A DNA stretch of 64,000 nt from NCBI GenBank assembly GCA_964501915.1, contig CAZCVP010000001.1:1-64000 (forward strand). Reading direction: 5' to 3'. Source of the DNA: CAYFPX01 sp964501915. GTDB taxonomy: Bacteria > Myxococcota_A > UBA796 > CAJQPC01. The translations under genes and the position numbers were made by a program. Of the stretch, positions 16,165 to 24,026 are shown piece by piece (the stretch's first letter is position 1; each line of letters begins with the position of its first letter). The notes beneath the pieces were generated by a model, which saw only the letters and a program-made list of their open reading frames with translations, searched no databases and was not told the DNA's origin.

Positions 16165-16376
16165 GCAGGCAGACCACCGGGTCCTCGCGAGCCCGGAGTC
16201 CCCCCCGTTCTTCGAGGACCTGCAATAGTCCGGGGTCGGTCCGCCGTAGTCCTCAACGTCCGCAACCCGCGCCGAACGATCTGTGGCAGGATGCCCGCTC
16301 GCATGGGGGCAGCCGACCTGGCTCAGGCCGGCCTCCTGGCGCGAGGCACACTTGCTCCCCCACAGGAGAAGTCGTC
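16165..16376. other. Intergenic region upstream of the SEDS-PBP operon
   Basis: This stretch separates the divergent GntR promoter from the first ribosome binding site of the long plus-strand operon. I see no convincing sigma-70 promoter in it. The operon promoter should lie here or further left. Confidence 0.5.
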
Positions 16377-16463
16377 ATGTCCGCTGCGCTGACCGACGCC
16401 GAGCTGCTGGCCTCCTGGATGGGCCGGGCGCCGGCCACACCGAAGTCGGGCGGGGTCTGTTGA
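16377..16463 (+). CDS. Possible 28-aa leader peptide at the head of the SEDS-PBP operon
   Basis: ATG 16377 is preceded at good spacing by AGGAGA, one of the best Shine-Dalgarno sites in the region. It opens a 28-codon frame (MSAALTDAELLASWMGRA, ending GGVC) with strong G/C third positions and a stop at 16461-16463, 47 bp before the next gene. It could be a leader peptide, a small protein, or the remnant of a longer gene truncated by deletion. No known peptide was recognised. Confidence 0.45.
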   Translation: MSAALTDAELLASWMGRAPATPKSGGVC

Positions 16464-16510
16464 ACGTGCCACGGGCACTGGTCGAACCACACATCAGCGG
16501 AGGTCAGGTC

Positions 16511-17152
16511 ATGTCGAACAACAGCTCCACCACGGGACGGCTGCTCCGGATCGCCGCGGTCCTCGGTCTCGCAGCCCTCGCCTTTTGGGCCCTGAGCGGC
16601 GACGGCGACCCCCCGGAGCCGGAACCCTCCCAGGCACGCACCCGCTACATCGACGACGTCTCCCAGGAGCCGGAGCCCGAGCCGGTCGATCCCCTGGGCT
16701 GGGGCGTCGAGGAGGCGGGCCGTGCCTGGAGTGGCCCTCCGACCGCGCGCAACCCCGACCTGGCGACCCTGCACGCTCCCGACCGACCCCCCGACCACGA
16801 GCTCGACGGCTGCTACCGCTACTGGGCGACCGAAGGCGTGATCGAGAAGGTGGTGGTGGCCGGCGACAGCCTCGGCAAGTGGAGCGCCTGGTTCACCTCG
16901 GAGGTCGCCGACCTCGCCGAGTGGAACGGCTTCGGGCCCGACGTGCAGCTCCTCGAGGGGGATCGCCTCCTGGTGTCCACGGGACCGACCCCCGTGGTGC
17001 ATCGGAAGGTCGCCGCGGGGGAGTCGTTCTCGGGACTGCTGAAGCAGTACGCCCTCCCCAACCACTGGTACGTGCGCGCCTGGAACTGCATCGGATCGAA
17101 CCGCCAGCTCCAGGCCGGCGCCGACGTCCTGATCCTCCCGGCCAGGCCGTGA
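16511..17152 (+). CDS. Single-pass membrane protein with two LysM-like domains
   Basis: The 213-aa product has an N-terminal membrane anchor (residues 10-29), a Pro/Glu-rich linker and two C-terminal repeats. Repeat 1 (about 111-156) has VVVAGDSL, LAEWNGF and LLEGDRLLV. Repeat 2 (about 164-210) has VAAGESF, VRAWNCI and LQAGADVLIL. This is the GDSL...WN...L..G..L.I layout of LysM, which binds N-acetylglucosamine in peptidoglycan. The domain would lie in the periplasm. ATG 16511 has GGAGG 8 nt upstream. The next gene starts 18 bp later. As the first full-size gene of the operon it may tether the machinery to the cell wall (inference). Confidence 0.75.
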   Translation: MSNNSSTTGRLLRIAAVLGLAALAFWALSGDGDPPEPEPSQARTRYIDDVSQEPEPEPVDPLGWGVEEAGRAWSGPPTARNPDLATLHAPDRPPDHELDGCYRYWATEGVIEKVVVAGDSLGKWSAWFTSEVADLAEWNGFGPDVQLLEGDRLLVSTGPTPVVHRKVAAGESFSGLLKQYALPNHWYVRAWNCIGSNRQLQAGADVLILPARP

Positions 17153-17170
17153 CCGGGCGGCTCCACCGCG

Positions 17171-19312
17171 ATGTCCGGGGCCTTCTCTAAGGTGACCCGG
17201 GGGACCCGATCGGCGTCGGCCCTGTCCGTGGCGCTGCTCGGACTGGGAGCCGTTCCCCGCCCGGCCGAGGCCCAGGAGCTCGTGGAGGCCCCGTGCACCT
17301 GGAGGGCCGAGAGCCGGGTCTTCTCGCCCACCTGGACCCGAGGTCTTCGCCTCGACTCCGTGGTGCTGACCCCCCTGTGTGCCTCCTCTCAGGAGGACGA
17401 GGCCGTCACGGTGCTGGTGAACGACGCCTGCCTGCTGGACACCGAAGGGCTGGTCCACCCGGTCTCGCAGGCCCCACGTGGCCAGTCCACCGGGCTCACC
17501 CGATCGAGCTGCCTCCCTCCGGGTGGGCGCTGGCACCTCGAGGACGTCTACCCCCAGGAGCTGATGCCCGGCGTCGAGACGACCGCCACCGAGCTCCCGC
17601 TCCGAGCGTTTCGGCCCTGGTCCGACGGCCTGGAGATCGAAGACCAGGTCCTGTCGGACCAGCTCGTCGAGGACCTGGAGCCCCTGGAGGACCTCTGGCG
17701 GCAGCACCTCGGCGAAGTGCTCTCCGAGCCGCCGAGCGAGGAGCTGCTCCCGGGCCTGCCGCTGCCGAAGTGGGTCCGCTCCCGGCTCGAAGACCGCCGA
17801 CCACGGCGGCCCGCGGGCTGGATGGTGCTGCTCGACAACGAGTACGTGGGCCGGAGCGGCGAGACGACCCTCGGCACCCTCCGCGTCGACGCCGAGCTGT
17901 GCCAGGTGGTCTCGGTGAAGGGCGAGTGGCTCCTGGAGGACTGCACGCTCCCGAAGGAAGGCACCGCCGAGGCGGAGCTGGCCCTGTTCCCGATGACGGG
18001 CGGCGACGCCGACGTCGCCTTCGGTCTCCACCCGGACCGACCCGCCGGGAACCGGGCCGGTGCCGGGGGCAGCCCGCTCCTCCAGGTGACGGGGATCCCG
18101 GCGACGATGACCCGGGGGGAGCGCAGGCGCCCCCTGGAGCGACTGCGGACGCACGGGGAGACGGCCGTCGCCGAGGGCTTCCCGCTGGGCAAGCTGCTGC
18201 TCCTCATCGGCTCCCTGCTCGGTGGTGGGCTCCTCGCCCACCGGGGGTGGTCCCAGCTCAGGGCCCGCAGGACTCCCGAGCTGCTGACCGACGAGGAGCC
18301 GCCCGAGCTCCTCCCGATCACGGACGGCCCCCCGGAGCTCAGCGAGACCCGAGAGGCCGACGCCGCGGCCCTGGCCCCGGTGGCGACGCCCCTGGACGAG
18401 TCGGCGCGGGTCCCTGTCGGAGCGACCCTCGTGGAGCCGGAGCTGGAGACCGACGAGGTCGAACCTCCCCCGGGCGACGACCTGCTGCTGCCCGAGCCGG
18501 AGCCCGAAGCGCCCACCGGGCCTCTCACCCCGCCCGAACCCCCACCGGTCTACGAGCCCGTCCTCGGCGGCCGACCGCTGGCTCTCCCCCGCGCAGGACA
18601 GGAGTGGCTCGCCGGCAGCGACTGGTCCAGGGCGGTGCGGACCGCCTGCCGCCACAGCGCAGGGGTCGGCCAGGTCGACCTGCTGCCGGAGGGTCGGGGC
18701 TTCCAGATCGTCTGGCGCCTGGGCGTCATCGGGAGCTGGCAGGAGGCCGCCGCCGTGGTCTACGCACACCGGGCCGCGGAGGACCTCGCGGGCGTGCCCG
18801 GTGCCGCCGAGGAGCACGAGAGCCTGATGGAGCGCCTGGTGGCCTTCGAGCTGACCTGCTGGCGCGCCCTGGACCTCGACCGCGCGATCGCCGAGGCCCC
18901 TCGGGCGATGGAAGAGCTCCCCCTCGCCGCGATCCGTGACGCCTGGCAGACCCTGCTGTCCCCGATCGCCGTCCTGCACGACGAGCAGGAGTGGGAGGGC
19001 TACCTGAGACCCTACGTGCCATGGCCCAGCCTCGCCGAGCGCTCGGTCCCGTTGCACGTGCTGCGCGAGGGCCTCGATGAACTGCTCGCGATCCTGTCAG
19101 GTTCCCCCGGCGTCGAAGGTCCCCTGGTAGAGGTCGGGGAGCTGATGGAGGATCTGAAGGGCGGCAAGTGGAGACACCCGGGTCGCCTGGGGCGCCGCAT
19201 GGTGCTGGTGAATCCTCGCCCCGGCGACCGGCGCTGGCCTCGCCTGCTGCCCACCCAGTGGCGCCCCTTCCACCTGGACTGGCGGGACGCCTTCTGCTGG
19301 GAGACGACGTGA
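17171..19312 (+). CDS. Type I membrane protein with Pro-rich linker and conserved cytoplasmic domain (unknown)
   Basis: The 713-aa product has a signal peptide (about 1-35, ending PAEAQ), a periplasmic part of about 300 residues with several cysteines, a membrane helix near 337-358 (LGKLLLLIGSLLGGGLLAHRGW), a Pro/Glu-rich cytoplasmic linker (about 360-470) and a folded C-terminal domain. That last domain carries PYVPWPSL and LLPTQWRPFHL, motifs shared with the last protein of the operon (YLPWPSL, MVPTRWRSLWL). The two probably have homologous domains. No known family was recognised. The architecture suggests a transmembrane coupler between periplasmic wall enzymes and cytoplasmic partners. 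The stop overlaps the next start (GTGA). Confidence 0.7.
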   Translation: MSGAFSKVTRGTRSASALSVALLGLGAVPRPAEAQELVEAPCTWRAESRVFSPTWTRGLRLDSVVLTPLCASSQEDEAVTVLVNDACLLDTEGLVHPVSQAPRGQSTGLTRSSCLPPGGRWHLEDVYPQELMPGVETTATELPLRAFRPWSDGLEIEDQVLSDQLVEDLEPLEDLWRQHLGEVLSEPPSEELLPGLPLPKWVRSRLEDRRPRRPAGWMVLLDNEYVGRSGETTLGTLRVDAELCQVVSVKGEWLLEDCTLPKEGTAEAELALFPMTGGDADVAFGLHPDRPAGNRAGAGGSPLLQVTGIPATMTRGERRRPLERLRTHGETAVAEGFPLGKLLLLIGSLLGGGLLAHRGWSQLRARRTPELLTDEEPPELLPITDGPPELSETREADAAALAPVATPLDESARVPVGATLVEPELETDEVEPPPGDDLLLPEPEPEAPTGPLTPPEPPPVYEPVLGGRPLALPRAGQEWLAGSDWSRAVRTACRHSAGVGQVDLLPEGRGFQIVWRLGVIGSWQEAAAVVYAHRAAEDLAGVPGAAEEHESLMERLVAFELTCWRALDLDRAIAEAPRAMEELPLAAIRDAWQTLLSPIAVLHDEQEWEGYLRPYVPWPSLAERSVPLHVLREGLDELLAILSGSPGVEGPLVEVGELMEDLKGGKWRHPGRLGRRMVLVNPRPGDRRWPRLLPTQWRPFHLDWRDAFCWETT

Positions 19313-20124
19313 AGCGCCACCTCCTCCTGCTGACCCTGGCCCTGGGCGCTGCGGCGTGCTCGAGCGGAGACTCGCGCCAGCGCTACTGCGGTAAGTGGCT
19401 GGTCAATGTCCGCGAGTGCCCCGGCACCGCCGACTGCGCCGTGATGGCGCACTACGAGATCAACACGCCCGTGGAGCTGACCGGCCGCAGCGAGGACCTC
19501 GAGGACGGTCACACCTGGTACGAGCTCGAGGTCCAGACCGAGGACGGGGTGGTCGGCTGGGTCCGGGGGGACCTCCTGGTGGAGACCGAGGTGACACCGG
19601 CGCAGCTCCGTCGACAGCTCGAAGCGCGGGCCGAAGAGCTGGCCGACGACCCGCTGGACCGGGAGACGAGGAACCAGTACGCCTATGGGCTGGCCGACTG
19701 GGCCGAGCTCCACGAGCTGGCACCGGTCCCGTCGGCGATGGTCTTCCATTCGATGGCGGATCGACTCGTCGACGACGTCCGAGCCAAGGCCGCCGGGCGC
19801 AGGCCCCGCTCGGCCCGGTGCGGGGTCGGCGTGGGGGAGGGCCCCGAAGGTGCCCTGGCCTCCTATCGCCGGCTCCACGAGACCTCGGAGGACCTGCCGG
19901 AGGGCGACCTGGTCGCCTGGCGTTCGTGGTCCGACGGAGAGGACCGGATCGGTTTTGTGGCCCTCCACCGCAGGACGAGCGCCGTCCGCGACCTGACCTG
20001 GGGCGTCTTCGAGCCCACCGGGGCGACACCTCTCTGTGTCTACGGCTCCTCCGGGGAGAAGCTGAACGGGACCGAGCGGCGGGTCCTGGCCCGAGCCCCT
20101 GCAGCGCTGAGGATTCGACCATGA
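19309..20124 (+). CDS. Lipoprotein with bacterial SH3-like domain
   Basis: The 271-aa product starts with a lipoprotein signal (MKRHLLLLTLALGAAAC, lipid on C17). Residues about 27-88 (YCGKWLVNVRECPG, NTPVELTGRSEDLEDGHTWY, DGVVGWVRGDLL) fit a bacterial SH3 (SH3b/SH3_3) fold, which commonly binds peptidoglycan peptides or partner proteins. The remainder is mixed alpha/beta with no recognised family. The start GTG 19309 overlaps the previous stop by 4 nt, and the stop overlaps the SEDS start (ATGA), so translation is coupled on both sides. It most likely sits in the periplasmic leaflet as an accessory to the SEDS-PBP pair (inference). Confidence 0.78.
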   Translation: MKRHLLLLTLALGAAACSSGDSRQRYCGKWLVNVRECPGTADCAVMAHYEINTPVELTGRSEDLEDGHTWYELEVQTEDGVVGWVRGDLLVETEVTPAQLRRQLEARAEELADDPLDRETRNQYAYGLADWAELHELAPVPSAMVFHSMADRLVDDVRAKAAGRRPRSARCGVGVGEGPEGALASYRRLHETSEDLPEGDLVAWRSWSDGEDRIGFVALHRRTSAVRDLTWGVFEPTGATPLCVYGSSGEKLNGTERRVLARAPAALRIRP

Positions 20125-23100
20125 GCGGGACCGTACAGCAGCAGTGGCGCAGGGTGCTGCTCTACGTGGGCGGACCCGCCCTGGCGCTGGCGATCCTGAT
20201 CCCCATCTCGACCTTCCTGAAGTCCTGTCACGACCGGGAGCCCGGCTACGCCCTGGTCGTGGCCCACGAGGCGCCGGTCTCGTCCGACATCACCCTCGGC
20301 TCGGCGGCCGACAACGCCCTGCGCGTGACCGAGACCGGCGTGGACAAGCACCACGGACGGCTCACGGACGGCGGAGCGAACACCTGGGCCTACACCCACC
20401 TCTCCCCGATCCGCAGCGCCGAGTACCCGCGGCCTGCGAAGCGGGTGGGCTGGGACGACGGCGCACCGCCTCCACGCTTCTCCCTCACCTCCTCGAGCGT
20501 CCTGCTCACCGGGGTCCCGCGTGACCTGGAGATCTCCCCGGAGATCTGTGGCGGCGAGCAGCCCCTGCCCGCCGGCGTTCGTCGCCACACGGCACGCACC
20601 GTGACCTCCACCACCCTGGACCTCGTCGACGAGACGGGTCGATCCCTGGGCATGGTGATGGTCCCGCGGATCCCAGGGGAGACGGTCCACCTGAACCAGG
20701 TCTCGCTGGAGGTCTGCCCGGACGAGTCCATCCGGATCGGCGGCTGCACGGCCGGCCTGGAGATCGCACCCGGTGGCGGGTTGTTCGGCGCCGGCTGGAC
20801 CCGCACGGAGCTGGGGCAGTACGCGAGCGCCGTGTTCGGCGGCGGTGCAGAGGCGGCCGTGGCCGTGCTGCGGCGAGACGAGGTGTTCCCCTGGCAGAAG
20901 AGCACGGAGCACTTCGTCGCCATCGACTCGGACACGCCGAGGGCACGGGTCGTCGGCATGCCCGACAGGCGCCACCCGGTGCCGATCGAGGAGGCCGACG
21001 GTCGCGCTCCGGCGGTCTCGCTGCTCCGACGCAGCAACAAGCGCTCGCTGGAGGCCGTCGCCCATCCACCCCCTGGCGAGAAGGTCGTCCACTGTTCACA
21101 GGTCCCCAAGCGCTGGCACCGGCCGCGGGTGCTCTGGCGCCTCCTGGGCGCCGACAGGGTGTGGTCGGCCCAGGATCGAGGGATCGGCCAGGTCGCCGCC
21201 GACGGCCTGCTGCTGGTCGGAGTGTCCCGCTACCGGGCCGAAGACATCACCCGCCCCTGGGGAGACGAAGCCGGCGGGACCCGGGTGCTCCAGCTCGAGG
21301 CGGTGGATCGTCCGACCAGCCTCAAGGTCCTGGGCTCGCTGTCGGCCGGCCGCCTCTTCCAGCCCGGTCGCAGCTACGAGCTGCCCTCCTGCAACACGGG
21401 GCCCAAGGTCTGGGGAGAGCCCCGCTCCTACGCCATCGTCCAGGTGAGCCCGCCACGCGACCCCACCGTCGAGGACACCGTCGCCAGCGAAGACGACGTC
21501 GCCTGGGTCCAGGAGACCCTGCGCGTGGACACCGTCGATCACTCCGAGGAGGACCTGAGCGCGGTCCGGCCGGTGATCTCCCTCGCTGCCGCGGACTGGT
21601 CCCTGGAGGACCTGGCCGCCGACCAGGGCGACGTGGCGCTGCTCCACCTCTGCCAGGGATGGTTCGCGGGCAACATCCACAGTCGAGTGGTCAGCCCCTT
21701 CCCGGAGGGACACCCCCTGCACCCGGTCATCGATCGTGGCGACACCGAGCTCTCCGGCGAGGCCTGGGTGACCCACGCCAACGGCGACCGGGTGGCCCTG
21801 GGCGGCCAGGTGTTCGAGCTCAGGGAGTCGATCCCCCTGTTCGAGCGGGTGGTGCCGCTGTTGCTGCTGATGGGCCTGGTCCTGGTCGCTGGCCAGCGGG
21901 CCCTGCACTGGATGAACCCCCTGGCGCTGCGCCGGGACGAGGACCCCGCCCACTCCACCGTCGATCCCTTCACCTGGTTCCTGCCGGTGGCGGTGAGCGG
22001 CGTGTCCTTCCTGATCCTCGTGGGCTGCCTGCTCCAGGGCAACACCAGCGCCGACCCGCGGCTCCAGGGCAACCCGGACTTCCTGCACCGGACCTGGTTC
22101 ACCTCGGCGTTTGCGGTGTTCGCCATCCCGGCGAGCCTCGCCGCCTACGGACGCTGGAAGTGGGGGGTCACGGAGCTCGTGAACCGCCTCCCCCAGTACC
22201 GCAACGCCTTCCGCTCCTTCTCCCAGGAGATGGGCATCGGACTCGGCTGCATCGCCGTGGCCTGCGTCCTGGACGCGGTGGCCTGGAGGCTGAGTGGCCT
22301 GTCCGCAGACTGGCCCCTGTCGGATCCCGTGCGGCTGAAGCTGGGCGTGTCGATCCTCGTGCTCGGGGCGTCCGGGATCGCCGCCTACAAGGCCCGCTGG
22401 GCATGGGACCTCCAGGATCGGCTGATCGCCGAGGTCCGATCCACCTGGGCCGCCTGGCGGAGCAGGCGTCGCGGAGAGGGCGCCGAGCCCGAGGAGGGGG
22501 CCGGGGACCTCAGCGCCCAGGACTGGGACGCCCTCATCCTGGCGGACGTGGGCGAGGACGAGACGACACCGAGCGAGCACGCCGAACCGAAGGACAGCGT
22601 CACCGCAGGTCCCCGATCCCGGCTGGAGTGGGCCCAGCAGAGCTGGCAGACCTTCCGCTACCACCCCGCCATCGGCCGGATCTTCGGAGCGGGTGCGGGG
22701 GACCTCGTGGCCGTCATCCTGGTCCCCGTGTGGCTGCTGGCGTTCGCCATCCTGGCCCGCGCCCGGGGCGGCGCAGCGCACAACAACCTGGAATTCGGGG
22801 TGCTCGGGCTCGGCTTCAAGCCGGCCGAGATCGCCGCTGTCCTGCTGGGCTTCGCCCTGGCCCGCATCCTGACGAGGACCTGGAGCCGGGGTGCCGGAGC
22901 GCGAGGAGAGCTCGTGGTCGCCGAGCCGCCAGCCGACCGCTGGGGCCGCCTGGTGGCGTGGACGGACCCGGAGGGACGGCTGCGCGATCCCGCACCCGAC
23001 TCCAAGCGCGGGACGAAGTGGCTCGTCCTCACCTGGTCCCTGGTGGTGCTCGTGCGCTGGGGCGTCGCCGCCGGGCTGTTGCTGGGGCTGGTGGCCCTCT

Positions 23101-24026
23101 GGCTCAACGGGACCGTCCAGCCCATCGTCCTGGGAGCGGCCGTGGTCACCGGCCTGTCCTGGGAGGGGGCCGTGCGCTGGGCACCTGCCCTGGCGCCGGT
23201 CATGGCCGTCGTGGCGATGATCCTGGCGGTCACCACGCTGACCTTCGGCATCCAGGGGGACTTCGGACCACTGATGGTCACCATCCCGGCGATCCTCCTC
23301 ACGGTCTTCTACTGGGCCCTGCCGCGCTCGCGGGAGCGGCTCGTGGGCGAGGGCGGTGGGCGTGGAGCTCGCGCGGTCTCCGTGCGCTTCGGCGCCGCCC
23401 TGGTCCTGATCCTGGGCACGATCATCGCCGGGGTCGCCGCCTACACCCTGGCCTTCGACCTCCAGGACCACGTCTCCGAGATGCAGCGGGCGACGGATCG
23501 CTTCCTGATCTCCTCGGACCCCTGGTACGCCCTCGGCGCCGACTGGTCGGTCAAGGCCCAGTGGATCGCCTCCGGAGCCTACGAAGGCCACGGCGTGGCC
23601 TGGGTGGCCAACCTCCACTCCGACCTCGCCTGGATCGCGATCATCCAGTCCTTCGGCATCGCACTCGGAGGGCTCACCGGGGCCGCCTACGGTGTGTTGG
23701 CCCTGATCCTCATCGGCGTGGCCGAGCACACCCTGGAGCGCTCCGAGCGCCAGGGGGTCGTCGACCGAGACCGGCAGGCCCTGCGAGAGGCCGGGTTCTT
23801 CTGTGCCTTCACCGCCTTCTACCTGGCGGCCGAAGTGGTGGTCCACATCGGGAGCTGCTTCGGCTGGATCCCCCCGACCGGCCTGACCCTGCCCTGGGTG
23901 AGCAACGGGGGGTCCGCGGCCCTGAGCTACGCCCTGCTGATCGGCATCGCGCTCGGTGCGGTGATGTCCGCCCGGCGCCACGACCTGCGGCGCCAGGTCC
24001 TGAGCACCCGTGGGAGGCAGCGATGA
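20121..24026 (+). CDS. Giant divergent SEDS-family (FtsW/RodA-like) protein with periplasmic FHA-like insertion
   Basis: SEDS proteins polymerise lipid II into glycan strands together with a class B PBP. The 1301-aa product is more than three times the usual length. TM1 (about 12-33) is followed by about 530 extracytoplasmic residues, starting with a segment (about 45-125) patterned like an FHA domain (ITLGSAADNALRV, DKHHGRLTDGG). The helix-rich part runs from about 570 to the end. Near the C-terminus the SEDS landmarks are clear: LHSDLAWIAIIQSFG, with D1168 where RodA/FtsW have the catalytic Asp, and TGLTLPWVSNGGSA (about 1253 on), matching the FtsW/RodA loop TGLTLPF[VL]SYGGSS with Asn for Tyr. 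It overlaps both neighbours by 4 nt. The FHA call is by pattern only. Confidence 0.8.
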   Translation: MSGTVQQQWRRVLLYVGGPALALAILIPISTFLKSCHDREPGYALVVAHEAPVSSDITLGSAADNALRVTETGVDKHHGRLTDGGANTWAYTHLSPIRSAEYPRPAKRVGWDDGAPPPRFSLTSSSVLLTGVPRDLEISPEICGGEQPLPAGVRRHTARTVTSTTLDLVDETGRSLGMVMVPRIPGETVHLNQVSLEVCPDESIRIGGCTAGLEIAPGGGLFGAGWTRTELGQYASAVFGGGAEAAVAVLRRDEVFPWQKSTEHFVAIDSDTPRARVVGMPDRRHPVPIEEADGRAPAVSLLRRSNKRSLEAVAHPPPGEKVVHCSQVPKRWHRPRVLWRLLGADRVWSAQDRGIGQVAADGLLLVGVSRYRAEDITRPWGDEAGGTRVLQLEAVDRPTSLKVLGSLSAGRLFQPGRSYELPSCNTGPKVWGEPRSYAIVQVSPPRDPTVEDTVASEDDVAWVQETLRVDTVDHSEEDLSAVRPVISLAAADWSLEDLAADQGDVALLHLCQGWFAGNIHSRVVSPFPEGHPLHPVIDRGDTELSGEAWVTHANGDRVALGGQVFELRESIPLFERVVPLLLLMGLVLVAGQRALHWMNPLALRRDEDPAHSTVDPFTWFLPVAVSGVSFLILVGCLLQGNTSADPRLQGNPDFLHRTWFTSAFAVFAIPASLAAYGRWKWGVTELVNRLPQYRNAFRSFSQEMGIGLGCIAVACVLDAVAWRLSGLSADWPLSDPVRLKLGVSILVLGASGIAAYKARWAWDLQDRLIAEVRSTWAAWRSRRRGEGAEPEEGAGDLSAQDWDALILADVGEDETTPSEHAEPKDSVTAGPRSRLEWAQQSWQTFRYHPAIGRIFGAGAGDLVAVILVPVWLLAFAILARARGGAAHNNLEFGVLGLGFKPAEIAAVLLGFALARILTRTWSRGAGARGELVVAEPPADRWGRLVAWTDPEGRLRDPAPDSKRGTKWLVLTWSLVVLVRWGVAAGLLLGLVALWLNGTVQPIVLGAAVVTGLSWEGAVRWAPALAPVMAVVAMILAVTTLTFGIQGDFGPLMVTIPAILLTVFYWALPRSRERLVGEGGGRGARAVSVRFGAALVLILGTIIAGVAAYTLAFDLQDHVSEMQRATDRFLISSDPWYALGADWSVKAQWIASGAYEGHGVAWVANLHSDLAWIAIIQSFGIALGGLTGAAYGVLALILIGVAEHTLERSERQGVVDRDRQALREAGFFCAFTAFYLAAEVVVHIGSCFGWIPPTGLTLPWVSNGGSAALSYALLIGIALGAVMSARRHDLRRQVLSTRGRQR

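Noticed and set aside
16284..16299. GG-N10-GC pattern resembling a sigma-54 promoter before the SEDS operon
   Set aside because: The TTGC half is CCGC, and GG-N10-GC is frequent by chance at this GC content.
21161..24022. Long upstream extension of the PBP reading frame inside the SEDS gene
   Set aside because: The sequence is Arg/Pro/Gly-rich shadow. The PBP begins at ATG 24023 with an ATGA overlap and a membrane anchor.
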